Below, in pieces: positions 16,712 through 26,401 of a DNA stretch of 54,683 nt; position 1 is the stretch's first letter; every line of letters begins with the position of its first letter. The DNA is from an uncultured Erysipelotrichaceae bacterium (lineage in GTDB: Bacteria; Bacillota_I; Bacilli_A; Erysipelotrichales; Erysipelotrichaceae). The translations under genes and the position numbers were made by a program. The DNA lies in contig CALUZH010000030.1 of assembly GCA_944325255.1 (NCBI GenBank), positions 1 through 54,683 on the forward strand, written 5' to 3'. The notes beneath the pieces are model-generated. The model was given only the letters and a program-made list of their open reading frames with translations. It was not told the origin of the DNA and searched no databases.

Positions 16712-18984
16712 TAAAGGGCTTAAATCCCGAAGAACTAAAACAGCGCATCCAAAACGGCCAAATAAACAAAAGTAATATCAAAACCGAAAAAAGTATTAAA
16801 GATATTATTTTCAGCAATATCTTTACTTTCTTTAACGGCATCAATCTTATTTTGGTCCTTTTGGTCTTTATGACCGGGCATTTTCGCAATGCCCTTTTTA
16901 TGTTGGTGGTCATAATCAATACCGCCATCGGAATTTTCCAGGAAATTAAGGCCAAAAAGACCTTGGATAAGTTGCGTTTTTTATCTAAGCCTCAGGCAAC
17001 GGTAATACGTAATAAACAAGAATTGAAAATCAGTGCCGAAGAATTGGTCTTGAATGATATTGTCAAATTAAAGCTGGGTGATGAGATCTTAAGCGATGGT
17101 GAAGTAATTGAAGGCCAAGTTTTAGTCAACGAAGCCCTTTTGACCGGTGAAAGTGAAAACATTCTCAAGTCTCATGGCGACAAGCTCTATGCCGGCAGTT
17201 TTATTACCGGCGGTATGGCCTATATGGAAATTAAAGCTGTAGGCGACCAAAATTATATAAATCATATTCTTAAAACAGTCCGCAAAAATAAAAAACAGCC
17301 TTCCCGGCTCCGCGATGCCATGGATTTCATTATCAAATCCATATCTTTGATTATTTTCCCCTTGGGTATTATCCTTTTTGCCAAGCAATTCTTTCTCAGT
17401 CAAAATAATTTAAATGAAGCCTTACTTGGCACGGTAGCTTCCTTAGTCGGCATGATTCCCGAAGGGCTTATCCTTTTGACTTCAGTCGCCTTAAGTGTCG
17501 GAGCGGTCAAACTGTCTTGGGAAAAGACGGTCGTCAATGAACTTTATTCCCTTGAAACTTTGGCCCGTTGCAACGTCTTATGTTTTGATAAGACCGGAAC
17601 TGTCACTACCGGCAAATTAAAAGTTATTAAAGATATCCGCTTTTGTGATGCCCAAGTTGATGATATCATTGCCAATATCATCAACTTATCAGGTGATGAA
17701 AATCCTACTTCTTCAGCCTTAAAAGACTACTATCATAGCCAAAATCAATATGTGCCCTTAAAGATCATACCCTTTTCTTCAAATACTAAGAAGACGGTTA
17801 TGGAAGTCCTTGGCCATACTTATGAATTGGGAGCCTTTGACTATCTTAATGTTGCATATAATCGCGAACAAAATGACCTTTTAGATAAATATCTTAATGA
17901 CGGTTACCGCCTTTTGGCCTTAAGTGACAAGGGCAAGCTTTTAGCTATTATCATCATGCAGGATGAAATACGTATAAATGCTGCACAAATCTTAGATTAT
18001 TTCAAGAAACAGGATGTGGAAATCAAAATAATTTCGGGAGATAATCCCCAAACCGTTAAAAATATCCTATCCCAAATCGGTTTAAAAGAAATATCTTGTA
18101 TGGATTGTCATAATATCGATAATACCAAGCTCCTTGAAGCCATAAATAGTTCTAATATCTTCGGGCGGGTAAGTCCCGATCAAAAAAGCTTCATAATCGA
18201 AGCCTTAAAAGCCCAGGGCAAGGTAGTCGGAATGGTGGGCGATGGAGCCAATGATGTATTGGCCCTAAAAAGTGCCGACTTTTCCATTGCCATGTTTAAT
18301 GGTGCCAAAAGTGCCAAAAATGTGGCCAATGTCGTCCTTTTGGATAATGACTTTTCCCATATGCCGTCAATTGTCAATGAAGGCCGAAGAGTTATCAATA
18401 ACATTCAAAAATCGGCAACTCTTTTTCTTTCCAAAACCGTTTTATCAATCAGCTTAAGCCTTTTAACCGTCTTAGCCTTTGCTTCATATCCTTTTGATCC
18501 CATCCAGTTAACCCTCATATCGTCCTTTTGTATCGGCTTTCCGGCCTTTTGTCTTTCTTTTGAGCCGAATTATAGTATCATCAAAGGCAATTTCCTGGCC
18601 AACGTTTTGGCCAAGGCCTTGCCTATAGCTATAGCCGTAACGATATCAGTTATCATTGTTGAAATATTAAAACTTCTCTCTTTGATCGATGAAAGCCATT
18701 TGCAAACTATCGTCGTCATCATCACTTATCTTTCCTTGCTTTATGTTCTTTATGACATATGCAAACCTTTTAACCCTTGGCGCATCGCCATATTGATTAT
18801 TGCCGCTTCCGGTATCATATTAGCCTTTTTATGGGCAAATAATTTTTTCTACTTAAGTTTTTTGCCGCTGCATGAACTTATATTAAGCTTGGCTCTTAGC
18901 CTTTTGACCATTATCCTTTTCCGTTTCTTACAAAAAAAGTCTCTGGCAAGTAAATTAGCCCAAAAACTTGATGATCAATATTAA
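16708..18984 (+). CDS. Cation-translocating P-type ATPase, CtpE-like
   Basis: 758 aa membrane pump. It begins with GTG in a 4-nt overlap with the GNAT gene. Seen: actuator LLTGESEN, the M4 ion-site motif GMIPEGLILLTSVALSVG, phosphorylation motif CFDKTGTVTTGK, and GDGANDVLALKSAD. The PEGL helix and short, simple termini match the CtpE group, whose mycobacterial member transports Ca2+. The true ion is not evident. At least six further helices follow the hinge. A terminator lies at its stop codon. Confidence 0.88.
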   Translation: MIKGLNPEELKQRIQNGQINKSNIKTEKSIKDIIFSNIFTFFNGINLILVLLVFMTGHFRNALFMLVVIINTAIGIFQEIKAKKTLDKLRFLSKPQATVIRNKQELKISAEELVLNDIVKLKLGDEILSDGEVIEGQVLVNEALLTGESENILKSHGDKLYAGSFITGGMAYMEIKAVGDQNYINHILKTVRKNKKQPSRLRDAMDFIIKSISLIIFPLGIILFAKQFFLSQNNLNEALLGTVASLVGMIPEGLILLTSVALSVGAVKLSWEKTVVNELYSLETLARCNVLCFDKTGTVTTGKLKVIKDIRFCDAQVDDIIANIINLSGDENPTSSALKDYYHSQNQYVPLKIIPFSSNTKKTVMEVLGHTYELGAFDYLNVAYNREQNDLLDKYLNDGYRLLALSDKGKLLAIIIMQDEIRINAAQILDYFKKQDVEIKIISGDNPQTVKNILSQIGLKEISCMDCHNIDNTKLLEAINSSNIFGRVSPDQKSFIIEALKAQGKVVGMVGDGANDVLALKSADFSIAMFNGAKSAKNVANVVLLDNDFSHMPSIVNEGRRVINNIQKSATLFLSKTVLSISLSLLTVLAFASYPFDPIQLTLISSFCIGFPAFCLSFEPNYSIIKGNFLANVLAKALPIAIAVTISVIIVEILKLLSLIDESHLQTIVVIITYLSLLYVLYDICKPFNPWRIAILIIAASGIILAFLWANNFFYLSFLPLHELILSLALSLLTIILFRFLQKKSLASKLAQKLDDQY

Positions 18985-19005
18985 AAGTCGGGTAACCGAC
19001 TTTTA
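18983..19005. terminator. Bidirectional terminator between the CtpE-like ATPase and degV
   Basis: Stem AAAAGTCGG / CCGACTTTT with a GTAA loop, shared by two convergent genes and overlapping both stop codons. Confidence 0.8.
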
Positions 19006-19893
19006 ATCATTTTCACTTCTTTTTTTGCCTACAAAGAATAAGGCTACCGTACCCGGACCGGTATGAGCTCCGATAACTGTACCGATAGAATAGATTTTAA
19101 CATCCCGGACTTTCTTAAAACGCGACATAATCTCTTCTTTGACAGCCAAGGCATCATCCATACATGCCGAATTGGATATATATACATAACCGTCATAATC
19201 AAGACCGTTTAAGGCTAATTCTTCCATCTTATCCACGGTTGCCATAATCACTTTCTTTTTACCGCGAATCTTTTCCTTGGCCTTTAAATGACCGTCATAA
19301 GAAACATGCAAAAGCGGACAAATATGTAATGCCGTACCGACAAAACCGGCAGCTTTAGAAACTCTTCCGCCTCGAATAAGATAAGTTAAATCGGCCGTAA
19401 AAAACCAATGTTGGATATTTAGACGATGTTCTTCAAGATAATGATAATTATCAATTATCGACATGCCTTTATCAAGATTGTCTTTGGCTATGGTCACAAG
19501 CATTCCATAGCCGCTGCTGGCAGCTAAAGAATCAAGGACATAAACCTTTTCTTCGCCATAGGCCTCATTAATTTCCTTGGCCGCATTGACTGCCGAATTA
19601 TAAGAACCGGATATCCCACTTGATAATGTTAAATGCAAGACCTTTAAACCTTTTTCGACAAAAGTTTTAAAAAAGGCCGCATATTCCATAATACCGATTT
19701 GCGAAGTCGTCGGTTGAGCACCATTCTCCATCGCCTTATAGAAATCTTCGATGGTGATGCTTTTACCATAATCATCAAGATATTCATGACCGTCCATCGT
19801 AAAATGAAACGGCAGATAAGCTATATTGCGCTCTTTAAAGAAGGCTTCCGTCATATCGACGGTTGAACAGCAAGTTATTACATAATCACTCAT
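19003..19893 (-). CDS. DegV family fatty-acid-binding protein
   Basis: 296 aa. DegV proteins bind long-chain fatty acids; FakB members present them to the kinase FakA. Seen: the opening CSTVDMT, QPTTSQIG, the TLSSGISGSYNSA loop that holds the fatty-acid carboxylate, LIRGGRVSKAAGFVGTAL, and the C-terminal IGTVIGAHTGPGTVA. There is no fakA nearby. The ribosome site is AAGGAGA. Confidence 0.9.
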   Translation of the reverse strand: MSDYVITCCSTVDMTEAFFKERNIAYLPFHFTMDGHEYLDDYGKSITIEDFYKAMENGAQPTTSQIGIMEYAAFFKTFVEKGLKVLHLTLSSGISGSYNSAVNAAKEINEAYGEEKVYVLDSLAASSGYGMLVTIAKDNLDKGMSIIDNYHYLEEHRLNIQHWFFTADLTYLIRGGRVSKAAGFVGTALHICPLLHVSYDGHLKAKEKIRGKKKVIMATVDKMEELALNGLDYDGYVYISNSACMDDALAVKEEIMSRFKKVRDVKIYSIGTVIGAHTGPGTVALFFVGKKRSEND

Positions 19894-19925
19894 TGACTGA
19901 TTCTCCTTATAAGACTATTCTACAA

Positions 19926-19955
19926 TGAAAAAGAAAGCTTGGGGGGAAGCTTTCT
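19926..19955 (-). terminator. Terminator of the tdk-prfA-prmC transcript
   Basis: On the minus strand, stem AGAAAGCTT / AAGCTTTCT with a six-C loop, followed by TTTTT. It lies 76 nt after the prmC stop codon. Confidence 0.75.
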
Positions 19956-20031
19956 TATTTCGGAGGTAGAAGATATGAAAAAATTATTACAATATCATTG
20001 AACCATAAGATTGTGTCAGATTTGTGAAACT

Positions 20032-20874
20032 TTAAGCAAAATCGACAAACAACATCCTATTTTTACCATTGATATCCTTCAATACCCTTACTTCCGCTTG
20101 AGGAAAAGCTTTTTTAAACATTTCCATCAAATGTTCCTTTTGATTATAACCGATCTCAAATGCCATCAGTCCGTGAGGATTTAAGACTTTAGGGGCATCG
20201 GCAATAATCTGTTCATAAAATTTAAGTCCGTCATGGCCGCCAAATAAGGCCACATGCGGCTCATAATCAACAACCGAATGTTCCATTGGCTCATCGCTTG
20301 GAATATATGGGGGATTAGAGATTAAAATATCAACCTTAATATTTCGCGCAATAAGCGGTTTAAGCATATCGCCGACCAAAAATTCCACATCAGCTTTTAA
20401 AGCCTTCGCATTATCTTGCGCAACCCTTATTGCCGAAGCTGATATATCACTGGCTAAGACCTTAAGCAAGGGTTCTTCTTTTTTTAAAGCGACAGCTATC
20501 GCTCCAGAACCGGTACCGATATCAACAATTACCGGCTTTTTTTCTTTTTCATCAATTATTTTTAATAATTCCAAAACCAACTCTTCGGTCTCATAACGGG
20601 GTATCAAAACATCTTTATTAACCTTGAAGCGATAACCGTAGAACCAACAATAACCCAGGACATAATTCATCGGCTCACCCTCAAGTATCCGTCTTATACC
20701 ATCATGAAATGTCTTTTCGATAAGCGGGTCGGCCTCCTTATCCAGGGATGTATAAAGGTTGACACCAGCATCATTGCATAGTTCAAACATATAAGCCCGA
20801 ATCGTCGCTATAGGAATATCGGCGTCCGCAAAGGCCTGGCGGTATTGATGAATCAGGGCATTATAACTGCTCAT
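20032..20874 (-). CDS. prmC: Release factor glutamine methyltransferase
   Basis: 280 aa; methylates the Gln of the GGQ motif in release factors. The SAM motif is VDIGTGSGAIAVAL and the catalytic NPPY is in ILISNPPYIPSDE. The ATG at 20874 (MSSYNALIHQ) gives the standard length; the longer frame reads through prfA. It overlaps the end of prfA by 14 nt, the usual prfA-prmC pair. Confidence 0.94.
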   Translation of the reverse strand: MSSYNALIHQYRQAFADADIPIATIRAYMFELCNDAGVNLYTSLDKEADPLIEKTFHDGIRRILEGEPMNYVLGYCWFYGYRFKVNKDVLIPRYETEELVLELLKIIDEKEKKPVIVDIGTGSGAIAVALKKEEPLLKVLASDISASAIRVAQDNAKALKADVEFLVGDMLKPLIARNIKVDILISNPPYIPSDEPMEHSVVDYEPHVALFGGHDGLKFYEQIIADAPKVLNPHGLMAFEIGYNQKEHLMEMFKKAFPQAEVRVLKDINGKNRMLFVDFA

Positions 20875-21937
20875 GCAACAACTTCTCTTTTTCGTCATTG
20901 GCCAATAAGGCATTGACGATATCGTCAAGCTTGCCTTCCATGATCCGGTCAAGTTGATTAATAGTTAAACCGATACGATGATCGGATACCCGGTTTTGCG
21001 GATAATTATAAGTTCTGATCTTTTCACTGCGGTCACCGGTGCCAATCTTTGATTTCCGAATAGCTCCCTCTTTTTCCGCTTTGCGACGTGCCATTTCATC
21101 ATATACCCGGGCCCGAATAATTTTAAGGGCCGTTTCCCGGTTAGCCATTTGGCTGCGTCCGTCTTGACAATTGACGGTAATGCCGGTTGGAATATGCGTA
21201 ATTCTTACGGCACTGTCGGTCTTATTAATATGTTGACCACCGGCACCTGACGAACGATGTGTTTCAATAGTCAAATCCGAATCCGGAATTTCCACATCAT
21301 CTTCTTCGACATCCGGCAAAACTAATACCGTAGCCGTTGAAGTATGGATACGCCCCTGGGTCTCGGTCTTGGGAACCCGTTGAACCCGATGAGCCCCGCT
21401 TTCGAATTTAAAGTGCCGATAAGCATCCTGTCCCTTAACTAAAAATGATATCAGGGTATAGCCGCCGGCTTCCGATTCCGAAGCTTCCATAACTTGAATT
21501 TTATAACCCAAACTTTCAGCATAATAGGAATACATGCGGAAAAGATCGCCTGCAAAAATATTGCCTTCATCGCCTCCGGCAGCCCCACGTATTTCCACAA
21601 TACAATCATAGGCATCCTCAGGATCTTTAGGAATAAGTAAAGTCTCGATATGCGTCATCAGCTTAGCCAATCGCTCAGTAGACTCTTCCAGTTCACTTTG
21701 GGCCATTTCCCGAATTTCCGGATCATTGTCCTCGGTCATAACCTTGGCTTCATCAATGGCCGATATAAGTTTCTTATATTCCTGATAGGCATCAAAGGCT
21801 CCCTTTAAGCTTGCCTGTTCCTTAGAAAGCTTAGTAAATTGTTTAGGATCTTGAGCAATATCATCACGGCTTAAAAGCTCGGATATTTCGTTATATCGTT
21901 TTTCAATTTCCTGCAATTTAACAATCTTGGCATCCAT
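20861..21937 (-). CDS. prfA: Peptide chain release factor 1
   Basis: 358 aa. It carries the GGQ motif (SSGAGGQHINKTDSAVR), the codon-recognition loop in RVPKTETQGRIHTST, and the N-terminal coiled coil. RF1 reads UAA and UAG. Its start overlaps the tdk stop by one base (TAATG). Confidence 0.97.
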   Translation of the reverse strand: MDAKIVKLQEIEKRYNEISELLSRDDIAQDPKQFTKLSKEQASLKGAFDAYQEYKKLISAIDEAKVMTEDNDPEIREMAQSELEESTERLAKLMTHIETLLIPKDPEDAYDCIVEIRGAAGGDEGNIFAGDLFRMYSYYAESLGYKIQVMEASESEAGGYTLISFLVKGQDAYRHFKFESGAHRVQRVPKTETQGRIHTSTATVLVLPDVEEDDVEIPDSDLTIETHRSSGAGGQHINKTDSAVRITHIPTGITVNCQDGRSQMANRETALKIIRARVYDEMARRKAEKEGAIRKSKIGTGDRSEKIRTYNYPQNRVSDHRIGLTINQLDRIMEGKLDDIVNALLANDEKEKLLHEQL

Positions 21938-22539
21938 TATTTATCTCCCCTCAAACGATTTGGCCGTTTAATTACTTCATGGCAATGACGACAACGGGCT
22001 TCATAACTTTCTTGGGCCCCGACCAAAATGATCGGATCGTCATAACGAGCCGGTTTACCGTTAATAATTCTTTGAGTTCGGGTAGCCGGAGCTCCGCAAC
22101 AACTACAAATAGCCGTCAATTTCGTAACAAATTCCGCTTGCGTCAATAAAATAGGCATCGGTCCGAAAGGCTCCCCGCGAAAGTCGGTATCCAAGCCGGC
22201 AACCATTACCCTTTTACCGTCATTGGCCAACATATTGCAGACCTCGCAAATACTATTATCAAAAAATTGAACTTCATCAATAGCTACTACTTCCGTCGTC
22301 GGCTTAACTTCCATAAGGATCTCATGCGGCATTTTTACGACAATGCTTTCAACACTGCTGCCGGCATGCGATACTACCTGCGTATCGGAATAACGGTTAT
22401 CAATAGCCGGTTTAAAAACCATAATTTCCTTATGAGCATATTCCAATACCTTAATTCTTCTGATAAGTTCTTCGGTCTTCCCCGCAAACATGCAGCCGGA
22501 AATCGTCTCCAGCCATCCGTCTTTATATCTTTGATACAT
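21937..22539 (-). CDS. tdk: Thymidine kinase (type II)
   Basis: 200 aa; makes dTMP from thymidine. Seen: P-loop [21 protein letters not shown], the lasso region, and zinc ligands in CSCCGAP and CRHC. It starts the tdk-prfA-prmC operon. Confidence 0.95.
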   Translation of the reverse strand: MYQRYKDGWLETISGCMFAGKTEELIRRIKVLEYAHKEIMVFKPAIDNRYSDTQVVSHAGSSVESIVVKMPHEILMEVKPTTEVVAIDEVQFFDNSICEVCNMLANDGKRVMVAGLDTDFRGEPFGPMPILLTQAEFVTKLTAICSCCGAPATRTQRIINGKPARYDDPIILVGAQESYEARCRHCHEVIKRPNRLRGDK

Positions 22540-22556
22540 AATTCGTTTCCAATCCT

Positions 22557-22590
22557 TTCAAAAAAAATAAGGGTATGCACCCTTATTTTT
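22557..22590 (-). terminator. Terminator after rpmE
   Basis: On the minus strand, stem AAAATAAGGGT / ACCCTTATTTT with a 4-nt loop and a T-run. It overlaps the end of rpmE and separates it from tdk. Confidence 0.8.
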
Positions 22591-22795
22591 TATTTAAACC
22601 ATATTTCTTATTGAATTTTTCAATTCTTCCTTGGGCAGCAGCGAAACGTTGTCTTCCGGTATAAAACGGATGGCAATTGGAACAAGTATCAACCTTGATC
22701 TCGCCTTCTTTTGTCGAACCGACTTCAAATGTGGTTCCGCAACCTGCACATGTTACCTTTACCTTATGGTAAGCTGGATGAATATCTTTTTTCAT
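22583..22795 (-). CDS. rpmE: Ribosomal protein bL31 (zinc-binding form)
   Basis: 70 aa. CAGC and CSNC provide two CxxC pairs, so this is the C+ (zinc-holding) form. The family segment [10 protein letters not shown] is present. It is monocistronic with a promoter in the repeat-bearing gap after murA. Confidence 0.97.
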   Translation of the reverse strand: MKKDIHPAYHKVKVTCAGCGTTFEVGSTKEGEIKVDTCSNCHPFYTGRQRFAAAQGRIEKFNKKYGLNKK

Positions 22796-22894
22796 CTTTT
22801 ATTCTCCCTTCTGCCTTAAGTATCTTATCAACTTAAAGAAAGTTTAAGTGCTTTATAAATCTAGCATAAAATAAGTGCTTTGTAAATAAGCAAT

Positions 22895-24139
22895 TTACTC
22901 AATATCGGCCCCCAGAGCCCGTAATTTTTCCTTGATAGAATCATAACCGCGATAGATATGATAAGCATCGCGGATTACTGTCTCCCCCTCACCGATTAAA
23001 CCGGCAATAATTAAAGCCGCTCCGCAACGCAAATCCGTAGCCGTCAAAACATCGCCATGTAAGGGTGTTGGACCGTTAATGATGCTTTGACCGTTATAGA
23101 CCTCAATATCGGCCCCCATTTTATTAAGTTCATGGCAATGTTTGAACCTTTCGGGATAGATCGTTTCCGTTACCTTAGATACCCCCACAGCCTTAGTTAA
23201 AAGGGTCGTTAGAGGCTGTTGAAGATCGGTAGCCAAACCGGGATAAGGCAGAGTCTTGATATCGACGGCATGCAAATTATCGCTGGCAAATATTTCAACA
23301 TAGTCACTGCCGACATTCATTTTTACTCCCATGTCTTGAAGCTTGCTTAAAAGGGCATCAAGGTGTTGGGGAATGACATTATTAACTTTGACATGCTCGC
23401 CACAAGCCGCACCAATAATGATATAAGTTCCCGCCTCAATCCGGTCAGGAATAATTTCATGAACACAACCGCTTAATTCCTTAACACCATCAATTGTAAT
23501 AATGTCGGTGCCGGCCCCACGAATTTCGGCCCCCATCTTATTTAATAAGGTAGCTACATCAATGATTTCCGGCTCTTTGGCGGCATTTTCAATAGTGGTA
23601 CGACCATCAGCCAAGGCAGCGGCCATCATAATATTGATAGTAGCGCCGACCGAAGCAAAGTCCAAATAAATATTATTGCCATGTAAATGCTCAGCCTCAA
23701 TGGTATAAAAGCCATTATCATAATCAACGACAGCACCCAGAGCTTCAAAACCCTTAAGATGTAAATTGATGGGTCTGGGACCCAGGTCACAACCGCCCGG
23801 CATCTTCATCTTGACCTTCTTAAAGCGGCCAAGCAAGGCACCTAAGAAATAATATGAGGCTCTTAAGCGGGTAACCGCTTCATGATTCATGGTCACATTT
23901 TGGATTTCCCCCGGATCAATAACCAAGGTATTTTGTCGACGTATGACATTGACATTCAAAAACTCCAAAAGTTCAACCAAAGAATCAATATCAGAAATGT
24001 TGGGAATATCCAAAAAAGTTACCACATGATTGGCCAATACCGCCGCCGGTATCAAGGCTACCGCAGCATTTTTGGCCGAACTGATATGAACCTCACCATT
24101 TAACTTCCGACCGCCTCTTATTTTAATCACATCTTCCAT
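22895..24139 (-). CDS. murA: UDP-N-acetylglucosamine 1-carboxyvinyltransferase
   Basis: 414 aa; first committed step of peptidoglycan synthesis. Seen: LNGEVHISSAKNAAVALIPA at the N-terminus with the Lys-Asn pair, and the PEP-binding Cys in MPGGCDLGPRPINLH (the fosfomycin-target Cys). LPYPGLATDLQ is also typical. It overlaps the upstream HAD gene by 17 nt. Confidence 0.95.
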   Translation of the reverse strand: MEDVIKIRGGRKLNGEVHISSAKNAAVALIPAAVLANHVVTFLDIPNISDIDSLVELLEFLNVNVIRRQNTLVIDPGEIQNVTMNHEAVTRLRASYYFLGALLGRFKKVKMKMPGGCDLGPRPINLHLKGFEALGAVVDYDNGFYTIEAEHLHGNNIYLDFASVGATINIMMAAALADGRTTIENAAKEPEIIDVATLLNKMGAEIRGAGTDIITIDGVKELSGCVHEIIPDRIEAGTYIIIGAACGEHVKVNNVIPQHLDALLSKLQDMGVKMNVGSDYVEIFASDNLHAVDIKTLPYPGLATDLQQPLTTLLTKAVGVSKVTETIYPERFKHCHELNKMGADIEVYNGQSIINGPTPLHGDVLTATDLRCGAALIIAGLIGEGETVIRDAYHIYRGYDSIKEKLRALGADIE

Positions 24140-24788
24140 CGTTGTTGCTCCTTAACCACTTTAAAAGATCATTAAGATCTTCAATAACGGCATCACTGTC
24201 ACTTTGATCGATACCGAAACGTTTATCTTTACGGGCAAGCGTATAAATACCCGCCCTTTTGGAAGCTAAGATTCCCTGTTTGGAATCTTCGACAACCACG
24301 GCCTTTTCCTTATGGATATTAAGCTTTTTTAAGGCTTTTAAATATATCTCGGGATCGGGCTTATTATGGCTTATATCTTCTTTCGTCAATACTAAATCAA
24401 AATATCCGCCAAGATTGGTCTTTTTAAAAAACAAATCGATTTCTTTACGACCACTGGAGGTACAAAGAGCCAAACGATATCCTTCTTTTTTTAATTCTTT
24501 CAGAGCTTCTCTTACTTCCGGAAAAAGTAAAGAGGGATAATCAAGAGGATCTTCCGAAAAAAAATAATCATCATTTAACTTGGCCAAATATGCCTTAGGA
24601 TAAGCAACCAGGCTTTGTAAATAATCATAAGTTTCATCCATCGTTAAACCGATTATCGGATAAATATCGGCAATTTGACCCTTAAAACCCAAACGTTTAA
24701 GCCAAGTATATGTTCCTTTTATATAATGGGCTTCACTATCAATCAATGTGCCGTCCATATCCAAAAGAATTGCTTCAATCTTTTTCAT
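24123..24788 (-). CDS. HAD-superfamily hydrolase, beta-phosphoglucomutase-like
   Basis: 221 aa. Motif I is LLDMDGTLIDSEAHY, motif II LCTSSG, motif III the Lys near VLTKEDISHNKPDPEIY, and motif IV VVEDSKQGILASKRAG. This is the HAD-IA group with a helical cap; substrates are small phosphorylated metabolites. The ATG at 24788 (MKKIEAILL) is used; the longer frame overlaps the upstream gene. It overlaps murA. Confidence 0.85.
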   Translation of the reverse strand: MKKIEAILLDMDGTLIDSEAHYIKGTYTWLKRLGFKGQIADIYPIIGLTMDETYDYLQSLVAYPKAYLAKLNDDYFFSEDPLDYPSLLFPEVREALKELKKEGYRLALCTSSGRKEIDLFFKKTNLGGYFDLVLTKEDISHNKPDPEIYLKALKKLNIHKEKAVVVEDSKQGILASKRAGIYTLARKDKRFGIDQSDSDAVIEDLNDLLKWLRSNNDGRCD

Positions 24789-25464
24789 CTGCCTGCTCAT
24801 TATAACAAATGTCGGCATGTTTAACCACAAAAGCGACAAAACCCGGACAGGAATTAATAAGACCGCTGTTAATTCTTAATACCTGCAAGGCCAACCTTAA
24901 TAAAGGATCATCATTTTCATCATCTTCATCGCTTTTGCCTGATAAGACATCCCAGAAATAATGATTGATTTTAATTATCTTATTGAATATTTCCCTAGTC
25001 TTATTAAAATCGCCGTTTTTATAAAGAGCCAACATATAAGGAAAAAGGATTTTTATATCTTCACCGCTATAGTCCTTTAAAGCTTCCTTTTCCTCGAGGA
25101 TGGCCCAAAGCGGCATAAGATAATAGAGGCTATGATAGGCGTTTGTGACATCCAGATTTTGCAGAAGCAAAAAATAATTTAAGGCCTTACGATTTTGGCC
25201 TAAATCATAATGTGCTTTAGCTGTCTCAAAAACCAAGCGATGATAATTTCCCTGATTTTGCAGATTAATAGCCTTGGCCAGCGCTCCTTCCAGCAAGCCT
25301 ATCCGTATGTCCGCTTCCTCTTCGCACTTAGCCATAATCATTACTGCTTCAAGACAATCATTACAAAGATCATAAGCAGCCTTGGCCTTGGCATATATGC
25401 TTAAACGGTCGTCATTTTCGTGGATGGTATCCAAAATATTATATGCTTTATCTAAATCCTTCAT
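24775..25464 (-). CDS. Helical-repeat (TPR-like) protein of unknown function
   Basis: 229 aa from the ATG at 25464. The protein is almost wholly helical with repeats of the type AKAAYDLCNDCLEAV and AKAHYDLGQNRKALNYFLLL, which look like tetratricopeptide repeats. A low-complexity acidic stretch (DEDDENDD) separates the repeats from the last part. There is no signal peptide. It starts only about 20 nt after the fba terminator, has no good ribosome site, and overlaps the HAD gene by 14 nt. I do not recognise a function; a scaffold or sensor role is conceivable. Confidence 0.6.
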   Translation of the reverse strand: MKDLDKAYNILDTIHENDDRLSIYAKAKAAYDLCNDCLEAVMIMAKCEEEADIRIGLLEGALAKAINLQNQGNYHRLVFETAKAHYDLGQNRKALNYFLLLQNLDVTNAYHSLYYLMPLWAILEEKEALKDYSGEDIKILFPYMLALYKNGDFNKTREIFNKIIKINHYFWDVLSGKSDEDDENDDPLLRLALQVLRINSGLINSCPGFVAFVVKHADICYNEQADEKD

Positions 25465-25477
25465 TTTTATCAAACGC

Positions 25478-25505
25478 TAAAAAGGCAAGTGCCTTAACAC
25501 TTGCC
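25478..25505 (-). terminator. Terminator of fba
   Basis: On the minus strand, stem GGCAAGTG / CACTTGCC with a TTAAGG loop and a T-run, just after the fba stop codon. Confidence 0.82.
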
Positions 25506-25512
25506 GCTATTA

Positions 25513-26376
25513 TTAAGCCTTATTGTCGGAACCGAAGTCTTGAATCATCGCTTTGCACTTATTGACGATAGCTTCGCATCCCGGAGCCAGCAATTTCCGC
25601 GGGTCATAACCCTTGCCTTGGCGGTCTTTGCCTTCTTCAATATATTGACGGGTAGCCTTGGCAAATTCCAATTGCAATTCGGTATTGACATTAATCTTGG
25701 ATACGCCTAAAGAAATAGCTTTTTTAATTTGATCTTTCGGAATGCCTGAACCGCCATGCAATACTAACGGACGACCGTTGGTAACTTCTTGGATCTTGGC
25801 CAAAACTTCAAAGTTAAGACCGGCCCAATTCTCTGGATATACCCCATGGATATTACCAATGCCGGCAGCCAAGAAATCAACGCCCAAATCATTAATCAAA
25901 CGGCATTCTTCCGGATCGGCCACTTCACCCATAGAAGTAACACCATCTTCGGTACCGCCGATACCGCCGACTTCGCATTCTACGGAAATACCCTTAGCGT
26001 GAGCATAGGCGATGATTTCCTTCGATTTTTCAATATTTTCAGCGATCGGATAATGTGATCCGTCAAACATTACCGAAGTAAACCCGGCTTCAATACAAGC
26101 CTTGGCACCATCATAAGTACCATGGTCCAAATGTAAAGCTACCGGTACGGTAATGACCATAGCGTCATGGACATTTTTAACCATGTCGGCGACATTTTTG
26201 AAGCCGCACATATATTTGGCTGCTCCTTCCGATACCCCGAGAATTACCGGTGATTTCATTTCTTCGCATGCCTTTAAAATCGATTTGGTCCATTCCAAAT
26301 TATTGATATTAAAAGCGGGAACCGCATAATGGCCGTCATGAGCCTTTTTCAACATTTCTGTTGCCGATACTAACAT
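25513..26376 (-). CDS. fba: Class II fructose-1,6-bisphosphate aldolase
   Basis: 287 aa glycolytic enzyme. Zinc and phosphate sites: LHLDHGTYD, ECEVGGIGGTEDG, LHGGSGI and INVNTELQ. It is the only central glycolytic gene in the window. Two adjacent HAD genes may be unrelated. Confidence 0.96.
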   Translation of the reverse strand: MLVSATEMLKKAHDGHYAVPAFNINNLEWTKSILKACEEMKSPVILGVSEGAAKYMCGFKNVADMVKNVHDAMVITVPVALHLDHGTYDGAKACIEAGFTSVMFDGSHYPIAENIEKSKEIIAYAHAKGISVECEVGGIGGTEDGVTSMGEVADPEECRLINDLGVDFLAAGIGNIHGVYPENWAGLNFEVLAKIQEVTNGRPLVLHGGSGIPKDQIKKAISLGVSKINVNTELQLEFAKATRQYIEEGKDRQGKGYDPRKLLAPGCEAIVNKCKAMIQDFGSDNKA

Positions 26377-26401
26377 ATCTTTAATCCTCTACTTTCTACC
26401 A

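Noticed and set aside
19975-20001. Seven-codon plus-strand ORF with a strong GGAGGT site (MKKLLQYH)
   Set aside because: It lies in the terminator region of the opposite operon with no gene downstream on that strand, so no leader role can be argued; probably chance.
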